From Kovacikia minuta CCNUW1 (GTDB taxonomy: Bacteria > Cyanobacteriota > Cyanobacteriia > Leptolyngbyales > Leptolyngbyaceae): a stretch of 64,000 nt of DNA. This document shows positions 38,822 to 47,017 of the stretch, piece by piece. Both the position numbers and the translations under genes were made by a program. The stretch spans positions 1,116,001 through 1,180,000 of the forward strand of contig NZ_CP083583.1 of NCBI RefSeq assembly GCF_020091585.1, in the 5' to 3' direction. The notes beneath the pieces were generated by a model. That model searched no databases and had not been told where the DNA came from. It was given only the letters and a program-made list of their open reading frames with translations. The first letter of the stretch is position 1. Every line of letters starts with the position of its first letter.

Positions 38822-39963
38822 CGGATGCCTATCAGATGGTCTGTCGGGCGGCTGTATATCGGCGTCCTGTGCCAGAAGGGTTCTGGTTAAAGATGGTGGG
38901 GGAACTGCCAGAAGAGCGGCAGTGGTCAGCATTGGAAGTGCTGAAGTCCCACAACCTGGTCGAGGAGGAGCTTCGCGGGGATGGGGTGCTGTTATTGCGG
39001 CAGCATAACCTGGTCAGGGGGGTGGCGCGGCGGTTATTAAGGGCAGATGAGGGTGTGTGGAAGGCAGCGGAACAGACGGCCGCACAGGTGTGGTTGCGAG
39101 ACTACGAGCCAGGAGGCAGGAGCACCCAATATCGAGAAGCTGAGAGGTCAACTGGAGGCGTTTCACCATCACTGTGAAGGGGAGGAGTGGGAGGCAGCGA
39201 AGAAGATATTGATTGATGAAGACGTAGGAGATCAGCTTTATACGTGGAGCTATTACCGGGAGGAGCCGCCCCTGTATGAACGGCTTTTGGGCAAGTTAGG
39301 GGCAGCCGTTGACGTGGCCTGTGAGCGGAGGATTGGGAATGCTTATTTTCCTTTGAGCGATTATTCCAAGTCCATTAAGCACCTTCAACAGAGTTTAGAG
39401 ACAGCTCGTGAGCTTGGTGATCGGGATGGGAAAGGAAGAGCATTGGGTAATCTGGGGCTTGCTTACCATTCTTTAAGTGACTATCCCAAAGCGATTGACT
39501 ACCAGCAGCAGTTCTTGATTATTGCCCGTGAAATTGGAAATCGGCGTGGTGAAGGAGGTGCATTAGGCAATCTGGGCAGCGCCTACCATGCCTTGGGCGA
39601 CTATCCCAGGGCAATCGAACACTATCAGCAATCTTTGACCATTGCCCGTGAAATTGGGAATCGGCGTGGTGAAGGCAGAGCACTGAGCAATCTGGGGGTT
39701 GCTTACAAGAATCTGGGCAACTATCCCAGGGCAATTGAATACAATCAGCAGTCTTTGACCACTGCCCGTGAAATTGGGAATCGGTATGGAGAAGGGATTG
39801 CATTGAGCAATCTGGGCAATGCCCATCATCGTTTGGGCAACTATTCCAGAGCAATTGAATACAATCAGCAGCACTTGAGCATTGCCCGTGAAATTGAGAA
39901 TCGGCATGGAGAAGCGAATGCGTTAGGCAATCTGGGCAATGCTTACCATGATCTGGGTAACTA
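38812..39963 (+). pseudogene. NB-ARC/TPR (STAND) protein, truncated and frameshifted, first part
   Basis: The frame starts at the breakpoint with AYQMVCRAAVYRRPVPEGFW, LVEEELRGDGVLLLRQHNLV and AAQVWLRDYEPGG. This is the winged-helix region that follows the NB-ARC ATPase in cyanobacterial STAND proteins. Near 39110-39120 the frame changes to PNIEKLRGQLEAFHHHCEGE, then runs into tetratricopeptide repeats (ALGNLGSAYHALGDYPRAIE, about five copies). The ATPase P-loop portion is missing and the gene is cut by the IS630 element at 39964. The rest continues at 41086. Such proteins sense ligands through TPRs and signal via effectors such as TIR. Confidence 0.82.
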
Positions 39964-41085
39964 AGTAGGAGGGTGAAATTAAGTGTAAGATAAAGCGTTC
40001 GCTAAAATCGCCTATCATGCCCGCCCCTTTACGCATTCATTTGACCGCTGAGGAAGACCGAACCTTAACAGAACTGCGACTGGCTCAGAACCTGCCCCAG
40101 CGCACTCGTGACCGCGCCCACATGTTGCGGCTGAACGCTCAGGGATGGAACGTGCCAGCGATTGCGGACGTGTTCGAGTGCCATCCTCATACGGTCAGAG
40201 CGACGCTGCGACGCTGGGAAGAAAAGGGTTTAGGTGGACTCTGGGAAGCTCCAGGACGGGGTGCAAAACCAAAGTGGCACGCCTCAGACTTGGACTATCT
40301 GACAGAGTGTTTGGAGCACGAACCCCGAACCTACAACAGTTTGCAATTAGCCAAAAAGCTGAAACAAGAGCGCTCCGTCGATTTAAGTAGTGACCGACTC
40401 CGCCGACTCCTCAAAAAAAAAACTACCGATGGAAACGCACCCGACAGAGTCATCGTAAAAAACAAGACCCCCTGCAAAAGGCGCGCAAGCAGGCAGACTT
40501 AGAGACCTTAGAGCTAGCCGCACAAGCGGGGCACATTGAACTCAAGTATCTCGATGAAGCAGGGTTCTGCCTCTGGAGCCCAGTCAGCTACAGCTATAGT
40601 CGGGTGGGCGTACAAAAACGGATGGAACAAACACTCAAGCGCTATGGCAACCGGATTAGCATTTTGGGTCTGTGGCAACCGGGAGAGCGGTTTGAGTATG
40701 CCTTAGTGCAAGGCGGATTCAAGGGCAAAAGCTACATTAAGGTGATGGATTGGATGGCAGACAAAGCCGCTCAAACCTTGGCACAAACAGGTCGCATCAC
40801 AGTAGTGGTGCAGGATAATGGCTCTCTCCATACCAGTCAACTGGTGCGGCAACAGTGGTCACGGTGGCAGGAGCAAGGATTATTCTTTTTCTTTTTGCCG
40901 CCCTACTGTTCAGAGATGAATCCGATTGAAACCCAGTGGCATCAACTGAAATGTCATGAGATTGCAGGACAGATGTTTGATAACGAGTACGATTTAGCAA
41001 TGGCTGTCATGAATGGAATGACAGCTCGTAGCCAAGCAGGTGATTATGCACTGGAGCGTTTTATATTTAATTGCACCTAGCTACT
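39964..41085 (+). mobile_element. IS630-family element, 1122 bp, inserted in the TPR region
   Basis: The ends AGTAGGAGGGTGAAATTAA and the complement of TTAATTGCACCTAGCTACT agree at 15 of 19 positions. TA flanks both sides (39962-39963, 41086-41087), the IS630/mariner target. Removing the element and one TA restores ..YHDLGNYPQAIEYYQQ.. in frame. Confidence 0.92.
40017..41080 (+). CDS. IS630-family transposase with A10 frameshift site
   Basis: Two overlapping frames. The first (from ATG 40017, [20 protein letters not shown]) carries the helix-turn-helix region ([20 protein letters not shown]). At ten consecutive A residues (40413-40422) a -1 shift continues it as [20 protein letters not shown] into the catalytic part. 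DDE residues: [28 protein letters not shown] and [18 protein letters not shown] slippery A-run between DNA-binding and catalytic halves is a known control in IS630 elements, so this is probably programmed rather than a defect. Confidence 0.88.
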
Positions 41086-41448
41086 TATCCCCAGGCAATT
41101 GAGTACTATCAGCAGTCTTGGACCATTGCCCGTGAGCTTGGAAATCCGCAAGGAGAAGGGAATGCGTTGGGCAATTGGGGTGCAGCACTATTCAAGCTGG
41201 AGCAGTATCCCGAAGCTCAACAGCACCTCGAATCAGCCCTGAACATCTCCAAAGCACTGGGCGATCGTGCCAATGAATCCGAAGCCCTCCTCCACCTCGC
41301 CGAACTCTACCACCAGACCGGACACCCCGACCTGGCCTTAGACCACTGTACTCAAGCGCTTACCCTCGCAAGGGAACTGGGCATCCCCCTCCTCAAAGAG
41401 TGTGAAGCCCTCCTCATAACCCTGCAACCCGAAGGAGAGCGCGCTTAG
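41086..41448 (+). pseudogene. NB-ARC/TPR protein, C-terminal TPR part
   Basis: Continuation of the gene at 38812-39963 after the IS630 element: YPQAIEYYQQSWTIARELGN, ALGNWGAALFKLEQYPEAQQ, LLHLAELYHQTGHPDLALDH, ending PEGERA. About three further TPR units. The stop TAG (41446-41448) is one base before the ATG of the TIR gene, which indicates translational coupling. An ATG at 41071 lies inside the IS and is not original. Confidence 0.85.
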
Positions 41449-41449
41449 C

Positions 41450-41783
41450 ATGACCCACACCTTCTCTCCCCTCAAGGACTTCTTCATTAGCTATAACCGC
41501 CACGACAAACGCTGGGCTGAATGGATTGCCTGGACCCTTGAAGAAGCGGGCTACAGTGTGGTCATTCAGGCATGGGACTTCCGCCCCGGTGGTAACTTTG
41601 CCCTGGATATGAACAGAGCCGTTGATAAGACAAAGAGCACGATCGCTGTTCTGTCTGAGACCTTTCTCAGCTCAGACTACACACAACCGGAGTGGGCAGC
41701 CGCTTTTGCCCGTGACCCTCGCAGCGCTGACCGCAAACTCATCCCGGTTCGAGTAGGAGAATGCCAACCCACGGGGTTATTAA
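41450..41783 (+). pseudogene. TIR-domain protein, truncated by an IS
   Basis: From ATG 41450, directly after the TPR gene. The TIR fold is clear: PLKDFFISYNRHDKRWAEWI, TLEEAGYSVVIQAWDFRPGG, STIAVLSETFLSSDYTQPEW and KLIPVRVGECQPTGLLK. TIR domains of bacterial immune systems are NAD+ hydrolases or adaptors; the conserved Glu is likely within QPEWAAAF. The domain is cut after GLLK by the IS5 element at 41784, and the rest (possibly NB-ARC/TPR again) is gone. Confidence 0.82.
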
Positions 41784-42667
41784 AGCCTATCCGAAAACCC
41801 GAATCGCCCTTACCACAATGTATGCACAGGCTAAGTGGATCATGCCAAGATAGTTTTCTTTATGTTTTTCCCAACGAATCAACAATCGCCGAAATCGATT
41901 CATCCATGCATGCGTTCGTTCTACTACCCATCTCCTTGCTCGGTAGTTGGGAATGTCATGAATGATTCGTTTCCCTTCATCTCGCGGTGGAATATGTCCC
42001 ACCTATCCCCAAGCTTTGAGAATTTCCCGCACTTCCTCATCGTTATATCCTTTGTCTAAACAAAGATTGCGAACTTCAGCGTCCGAAGGAATGATTCGTT
42101 GCGCTGCTAAGGTTGCCTCAGTCAGTTTCATGTCATGGCGATTCGCTCCTTCAATGGCGATGGCAATCGGGATGCCTTTACCATCGCTTAAGACACTCCG
42201 TTTAGTGCCAGACTTCCCTCTATCTGTGGGATTGGCACCCGTTGCTTTTCCCCCCAAGGGCGCTTTGAGCATCGCCCCATCCATTGCCATCCATTCCCAA
42301 TCGATCCCAACTATTTCGGCATACTGTTCCAACCCCAATTCCCACATGCGTTCAAACACTCCCTGCTCAACCCACAACTGAAACCGATCATGCACGGTAC
42401 TGGAGGCTCCTAAACAACGAGGTAAAGCATTCCACTGACATCCGGTTCGCAACATAAAACATCGCATTTAAGGCTTTGCGGTCATCCATTCTGGGTCGTC
42501 CTCCTTTCGGCTTCAAAGGTTCGGGGGGAATGGCTGCTTTGACCCGTTCCCATACCTCGTCCGGCAACAGAAACCCAGGGTCGATTTCTGTGAAGTTCAT
42601 TGGAACCTAACCGCTGTAATAGAGTCATCACCATCTTCTCACACATCCTTAGGTTTTCGGATAGGCT
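41784..42667 (-). mobile_element. IS5-family element, 884 bp, degenerate transposase
   Basis: Perfect 16-base inverted repeats AGCCTATCCGAAAACC (41784-41799) and its complement (42652-42667). The flanks do not match each other: a TIR gene on the left, an IS3 orfA on the right. A deletion or recombination after insertion is therefore likely, and no target duplication can be named. Confidence 0.85.
41787..42600 (-). pseudogene. IS5-family transposase, frameshifted with an in-frame stop
   Basis: Starts at ATG 42600 (MNFTEIDPGFLLPDEVWERV). It shifts frame near 42440-42460, joining KALNAMFYV to LRTGCQWNALPRCLGASSTV. It continues through WMAMDGAMLKAPLGG and CLDKGYND, then has an amber codon after EILKAWG near 42003. 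In the same frame it ends RRWVVERTHAWMNRFRRLLI. The first shift could be the natural two-ORF frameshift of this group. The amber codon suggests inactivation. Confidence 0.82.
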
Positions 42668-42917
42668 CTAATTGCATCGTCAATTTTCCCACCATCTGTT
42701 CGAGTTCGGCAATTCGCGCTTCGACTTCCAAATCTGCTCCATCCTCGCCAAACACTGAAGGCGATCGTTCGATAAATTCGTTTTGCCACCGCGTTAACAC
42801 ACTGCGATGAACGCCATGTACTCGACTGATTTCGCTTTGAGTCTTCTCTCCTCGCAATAGTTCGAGGACGACTTTCGCTTTGAATTGAGGGGTGTATTTT
42901 TTGGCTTGATTTGACAT
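42668..42917 (-). pseudogene. IS3-family OrfA fragment
   Basis: MSNQAKKYTPQFKAKVVLEL, QSEISRVHGVHRSVLTRWQN and a leucine-zipper-like VEARIAELEQMVGKLTMQLE are the classic OrfA HTH and zipper of IS3 elements. It is cut by the IS5 right end at 42667. OrfB is absent. The left part (42918-42965) is noncoding IS sequence that truncates the Rieske gene. Confidence 0.85.
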
Positions 42918-42965
42918 GCACTGAATTCTACTCCTTGAACGGTTCGTTGTCGCTCTGGGAGTGGT

Positions 42966-43283
42966 CTAAATTTCAGGGGTCATTTCAAGAGACAATGTTT
43001 TCTTACCGGAACCCGGTAGAACCGTGCAACCGGTAGCATCAAACGGCAACGCATGAAATGGACAAACAACGGTACTGGTTCCATCCTTCTGCACTTCACA
43101 CCATCCTTCGGAGAGCATCGCTCCCATGTGAGGACAGGCATTGGGTAAGGCATGGACTTCTCCTGTTGCATCTTTCCACATCACATAGTCAGTGCCATAC
43201 AGCGAAACCTTTCGCGGCTGGTTGACCTTCAGCATCGACTTGTGCGCCAGCAACCAGGGCGCACCGGGGAGCATCGTTTGCAT
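42966..43283 (-). pseudogene. Rieske [2Fe-2S] protein, N-terminal part only
   Basis: 105 residues from ATG 43283. The two Rieske boxes are intact: ACPHMGAMLSEGWC (Cys-x-His) and VVCPFHALPFD (Cys-x2-His). The N-terminus (PGAPWLLAHKSMLKVNQPRK) is typical of cyanobacterial Rieske-type ring-hydroxylating or chlorophyllide-oxygenase-like enzymes of 330-350 residues. The mononuclear-iron catalytic domain is lost at the IS3 junction. It is transcribed divergently from the TetR gene 61 bases away, which probably controls it. Confidence 0.8.
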
Positions 43284-43344
43284 CGCGTCCTCCTCTGATA
43301 GAATTGTGAAAAATCTGTCACGTTTTAAGGTGTGACTTCAAAAT
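43284..43344. promoter_or_regulatory. Divergent promoter with candidate TetR operator
   Basis: The 61-base gap between the Rieske and TetR genes contains GTCACGTTTTAAGGTGTGAC (5-base complementary arms GTCAC/GTGAC), with a further TGTCA/TGACA pair nearby. A TetR-type repressor usually binds such a palindrome in its own divergent promoter. Confidence 0.55.
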
Positions 43345-44118
43345 ATGACAGAACATTCACGTTTGTCAAGCCCTCAGTCAAATTTACGTCGTCAGCCTAA
43401 ACAACAACGGGGCAAAGAGAGAGTTGAGAAGATTCTGGATGCGGCAGCGGCTGTCTTTGATGAGGTAGGCTATGAAGCGGCAACGACCCACATGATTGCT
43501 GCCAAAGCAGGAACGGCGATCGGTTCTCTCTATCAGTTTTTTCCCGATAAAGCAGCCATCTTCAAGGCAATGGAGCTACGTCATGCGGAACGGGTGAAGG
43601 CGATGTGGGCACAAGTAGATATTTCATTGATTGTTCAATTGCCCCTCCCTCAGATGATCCATGTACTGGCAACGGCGGTTGCAAAGTTGTTTGAGCAACC
43701 CGTATCGCGAGTGGTGTTTGTACAGTTCTTTCTAGCTCGCGAGATTTTTCAGTCGATCGATGAAAGTATGACGCAAGAGGCGATTAACTTCACAGCGAAG
43801 ATTCTGAAGTGCCGAAATCCTGCCCTCAATGAGGAACAGCTGAGTTTGCTGGCAGAAGTGTGTGTGCATAGTAGCAATGCGGTCATGTTGGCAGCACTTC
43901 GCAACCCAGATTTAGAGCATCGCCAGCGCCTAGCCCAACAAATTGAAGACTTGCTGGTGTCATATTTAGAACCTCACATGGGAGACAATCGGTTGGGTGA
44001 TGTAATGAAAGTAATGATATGCCCGCACTGCCAATCCAGTCAGTTATCGAAAAATGGCTATCGTCGGGGTAAGCAATGCTATCTCTGTAAGGATTGTGGC
44101 AAGCAATTTGTGGCTTAG
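43345..44118 (+). CDS. TetR-family regulator fused at its end to an IS1 InsA zinc ribbon
   Basis: 257 residues. The N-terminal HTH is typical: RVEKILDAAAAVFDEVGYEA, TTHMIAAKAGTAIGSLYQFF, PDKAAIFKAM. The ligand-binding helical domain runs to about residue 215. The last 36 residues (VMICPHCQSSQLSKNGYRRG, then CYLCKDCGKQF) are not TetR. They are the four-Cys zinc ribbon of an IS1-family InsA, read in frame after IS1 insertion. The regulator may still work, because only its tail has changed. It is divergent from the Rieske gene. Confidence 0.85.
   Translation: MTEHSRLSSPQSNLRRQPKQQRGKERVEKILDAAAAVFDEVGYEAATTHMIAAKAGTAIGSLYQFFPDKAAIFKAMELRHAERVKAMWAQVDISLIVQLPLPQMIHVLATAVAKLFEQPVSRVVFVQFFLAREIFQSIDESMTQEAINFTAKILKCRNPALNEEQLSLLAEVCVHSSNAVMLAALRNPDLEHRQRLAQQIEDLLVSYLEPHMGDNRLGDVMKVMICPHCQSSQLSKNGYRRGKQCYLCKDCGKQFVA
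44016..44118 (+). pseudogene. IS1-family InsA fragment (overlaps the TetR tail)
   Basis: ICPHCQSSQLSKNGYRRGKQ with CxxC...CxxC is the InsA N-terminus. The middle of InsA is missing. InsB parts of probably the same IS1 lie at 44990-45106 and 45271-45586, so the IS1 was split by the Uma2/IS630 block. Confidence 0.75.
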
Positions 44119-44124
44119 TCATTT

Positions 44125-44721
44125 ATGATCGAAGCAATGAATGGCGAGGGTTCTATGCAATCCACAACAACCAATCCTATCCGCTGGACGATCGCTGACC
44201 TGGTGATCTTTGAGGGCGATCGCGCCAACCGCTATGAAATTATTGATGGAGAGCTATTTGTGACCAGGGCACCCGACTGGAGACATCAAGCAATTTGCGG
44301 CAACATCGTAACCTTGCTGAAGCTTTGGTCTGATCAGAGTGGTTTGGGTCAAGCTGCAATTAATCCTGGCATTGTTTTCTCGGAATCCGATAATGTAATT
44401 CCTGATGTGGTCTGGGCAAGCCATGAACGGTTAGAACAGTTGTTGGATGAAGCAGGACACCTTACCGCTGCGCCAGAGTTAGTGGTTGAAGTATTATCAC
44501 CGGGCAAAGCAAATGAGCGGCGAGATCGGGAAGCAAAGCTAAAGTTGTATTCTGTTCGAGGTGTGCTGGAATACTGGATCGTGAATTTCCAGGAGCAAGT
44601 AGTTGAGGTTTATCGCCGCAAGAATGGGCTATTGGAGTTGGCAGCAACGTTGTACCGTCAGGATGAATTAACCAGCCCAATACTGCCGGGTTTCAGCAGT
44701 TTGATTAGCAAGTTCTTCTAG
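44125..44721 (+). CDS. Uma2-family (DUF820) restriction-endonuclease-fold protein
   Basis: 198 residues, or about 189 from an internal ATG at 44155. The Uma2 layout is present: NRYEIIDGELFVTRAPDWRH, NPGIVFSESDNVIPDVVWAS, APELVVEVLSPGKANERRDR and VLEYWIVNFQEQVVEVYRRK. The Asp in VIPDVVW, with Glu-Val in LVVEVLSP and the following Lys/Arg, forms the PD-(D/E)XK-like site. These proteins are extremely common in cyanobacteria and of unknown biological role. It lies inside a broken IS1, so it was probably carried in by a later rearrangement. Confidence 0.88.
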   Translation: MIEAMNGEGSMQSTTTNPIRWTIADLVIFEGDRANRYEIIDGELFVTRAPDWRHQAICGNIVTLLKLWSDQSGLGQAAINPGIVFSESDNVIPDVVWASHERLEQLLDEAGHLTAAPELVVEVLSPGKANERRDREAKLKLYSVRGVLEYWIVNFQEQVVEVYRRKNGLLELAATLYRQDELTSPILPGFSSLISKFF

Positions 44722-44754
44722 CTAAGTACAGGTCACCGTAAAAGGGTACGGAAA

Positions 44755-44979
44755 TCAAGCCGCTTTGGCTGCTGCCAGGTTCGCCTCACATTTTGCCATC
44801 ACTTTAGCCACCGATTTGGTTGTCCAGTGGAAGGGATGAGCGTAAATGTTCCACTCTTGAATAAAGGCTTGCAGGCGCTCCGCTAAAACGACCTTGTCTT
44901 TGAAGTTGGGAATGGTAAACCGTTTGCGTTGCAAAATGCTAAACCATTGTTCAATTTGGTTCATCCAGGAACAATGCAT
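44755..44979 (-). pseudogene. IS630-family transposase C-terminal fragment
   Basis: HCSWMNQIEQWFSILQRKRF, TIPNFKDKVVLAERLQAFIQ and WTTKSVAKVMAKC are the catalytic-Glu end of IS630-type (ISAs/helix-turn-helix 38 type) transposases. The rest is missing. It abuts the IS1 InsB start region at about 44980. Confidence 0.78.
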
Positions 44980-44989
44980 GACTCAAATG

Positions 44990-45586
44990 ATTGTGAGGCT
45001 GTGTCTAGCCCAGGATGAGGATCTTGAGGCAGAGGTAGACGAAATGTGGAGCTTTGTCAAATCAAAGCAACAACAGCGTTGGCTGTGGTGGGCAATTGTT
45101 CATGCTATTAACCTGGCAATATTTGATCTAGCATGAGCTGTAGGGTGCTGTTAGGCATCGCCGTAACGCACCGCTAACCCACGCCTCGGTGCATTACGCT
45201 GTCGCTAACAGCACCCTACGCAATCATGGCGCAATTCCAAAATATGTAGGAACAAAAGCTGCCGGGTTAATAGGGGTCAAGTATTAGCGTATGTACTGGC
45301 AACGCATGAAGATGAAGCGTTTTTGCAATTGAAAGCTTTATTAGAACCATTTGGGGTCATGCAGTTCTATAGCGATGGTTGGGGAGCTTATGAGCGCCAT
45401 CTTGAACCAGTGTTTCATACCGTTGGCAAGCGACATACTCAGAAGATTGAGCGGAAACATTTGACATTACGGACACGAATTAAGCGACTAGCGCGCAAGA
45501 CGATTTGCTTTTCCAAGTCAGTCCTAATGCATGATGTAGTGATTGGGCTATTCATCAATCGATTTGAGTTTGGATTACCGATCTAG
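44990..45586 (+). pseudogene. IS1-family InsB, interrupted by a 163-bp MITE
   Basis: The first part has DLEAEVDEMWSFVKSKQQQR and WLWWAIVHA. The second has GQVLAYVLATHEDEAFLQLK, YSDGWGAYERHLEP and ALIKED-like KIERKHLTLRTRIKRLARKT, ending FINRFEFGLPI. Removing the MITE (45108-45270) and one TA joins them as WWAIVHARGQVLAYVLATHE in frame. This is a DDE transposase of IS1 type, inactive here. Confidence 0.85.
45108..45270. mobile_element. 163-bp MITE with internal REP palindromes, copy 1
   Basis: The ends TTAACCTGGCA and TGCCGGGTTAA are inverted repeats, flanked by TA on both sides (45106-45107, 45271-45272). The interior carries REP-like arms (GTAGGGTGCTGTTAGGCATC ... GCTAACAGCACCCTACGCAA). A same-length copy lies at 59535-59697. 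Confidence 0.9.
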
Positions 45587-45620
45587 GCAACAACAGATCT
45601 ACACCACTACCACAACCGAA

Positions 45621-45665
45621 TTGCGTCGCGTGCGTTACGCTGACGCTACCAGCACCCTACGATTG
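45621..45665. repeat. REP-like half unit
   Basis: TTGCGTCGCGTGCGTTACGC then TGACGCTACCAGCACCCTAC. It is related to the interior of the 163-bp MITEs. Confidence 0.55.
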
Positions 45666-45709
45666 AATGTCCTATCTTTTGTTGGCAGGTTAAAACACTA
45701 ACAAAAAGG

Positions 45710-46780
45710 TTAGTGGCTTTCGATCAGCGGTTCCTCTGGCAGGGGCGTTGGTTCTTCTTTAATCGATCGCATCCAGGCGGCAATCATTCCGGCGAGGGGA
45801 ATGGCAAGGAAAACACCCAGCAATCCAGCCACCCGTTCTCCAATAAATATCGCTAGAAACAAAAGTACCGGATTTAATTCCAGCGCATCTCCCATCACTT
45901 TGGGATGGACAAAATTATCCTGGATTTGTTGCAGCACAATACAGGCAATTACTACCTTGAGGGCAACTGCCCCTCCCTGGGAGGCAAAAACGAGCAGGGT
46001 GACGATCAGAACGCCTAAGGTTGCCCCAATTCCTGGAATGGCATCAAGAACACCAATAATCACGGCTAGAATCAGGGCATAGTTGACCCCCAAAAGCGTA
46101 AAGACAATGAATGTCGCGATCGACAGAAACAGCATCAACAGCAGTTGCCCCCGCAAAAAACCGAGAAAACTATGGCGAAACGTTTGTGCAAATCGATCGC
46201 GGGAGGCAACGGGTACCAGTTTCAAAAATATGTGCCACAGTTTCTTTCCATCAATCAGCATATACAGGCTGATGACTGCCCCAAAAACTCCGGTAAAGAC
46301 ACTGGAAAAAATGCTCTGCACGATCCCTAGACCGGAAGCTAAACCCGCCTGGAGCGTTCCAATTACTTTGCCGATATCCAACTGGTTAAGGACTTCCTGA
46401 AACGGGAAAATGGTTTGTTGCTTTAGGGCATCTCTCAGCTGGATCAGCAAACTTTGCCCCTGGTTCAGCACTTCTAACCCAATCAGCAGGACGGCAGCAA
46501 TCAAAAGGGCGATCGCCCCCATAAAGGTGAGAGCAACTGCCCATCCTCTGGGGATATAGCGTGAAAGCCAAACCACTGGGTAATTGAGCAATGCCGCAAA
46601 GAGTCCTGCGGCAGTAAACAGGGCGATCGTGCCGTAAAAGTAATTGATCAGTGCGACAGTTGCCCATCCACAGCCAAACAGCAACAGGTATCGCAAAAGG
46701 GCAGAGTTGCTGAGAGTATGCCGCAGTTGGGCAGATGGTTGGGAATCAGGGGGCAAAGGCATGGTTGGTTTTTCCTTCAT
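45710..46780 (-). CDS. AI-2E family transporter (PerM-like membrane protein)
   Basis: About 356 residues from ATG 46780 (MKEKPTMPLPPDSQPS); a longer start at 46819 is less likely. It has around eight membrane helices. The family hallmarks are PVVWLSRYIPRGWAVALTFM, the large amphipathic loop with LNQLDIGKVIGTLQAGLASG, and the conserved VLDAIPGIGATLGVLIVTLL and HPKVMGDALELNPVLLFLAI. Members export or import small molecules or cations; substrates vary and AI-2 is not implied here. The gene stands alone, with gaps on both sides. Confidence 0.92.
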   Translation of the reverse strand: MKEKPTMPLPPDSQPSAQLRHTLSNSALLRYLLLFGCGWATVALINYFYGTIALFTAAGLFAALLNYPVVWLSRYIPRGWAVALTFMGAIALLIAAVLLIGLEVLNQGQSLLIQLRDALKQQTIFPFQEVLNQLDIGKVIGTLQAGLASGLGIVQSIFSSVFTGVFGAVISLYMLIDGKKLWHIFLKLVPVASRDRFAQTFRHSFLGFLRGQLLLMLFLSIATFIVFTLLGVNYALILAVIIGVLDAIPGIGATLGVLIVTLLVFASQGGAVALKVVIACIVLQQIQDNFVHPKVMGDALELNPVLLFLAIFIGERVAGLLGVFLAIPLAGMIAAWMRSIKEEPTPLPEEPLIESH

Positions 46781-47017
46781 CCAGACGATTGAGAAACCGG
46801 ATCGCCCCACACCCAGCACTTTGCATCCCCGCTCAATTGCTAATTACCCATTCAAAAACAGGTGTAAGATGCAACCTTACCAGGCTGCGGCTATCTCTAA
46901 GTATCTACTGAAAGGGAATTAAAGGGAGGGATGGGCGGACAAATAAAATTCCAGGTTGCAGGGGGTGGATGGGTGGATGAAAGCGGGATGTTATTTCTCA
47001 GCAAGTCCCCTATCTTC

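Noticed and set aside
40413-40422. The A10 run in the IS630 transposase as a damaging mutation
   Set aside because: Slippery A-runs at this position are a known control in the family, and the rest of the element is intact.
41784-42667. A target-site duplication for the 884-bp IS5 element
   Set aside because: The flanks (..TTATTAA and CTAATTG..) do not match. The two sides come from different genes, so a deletion has removed the partner.
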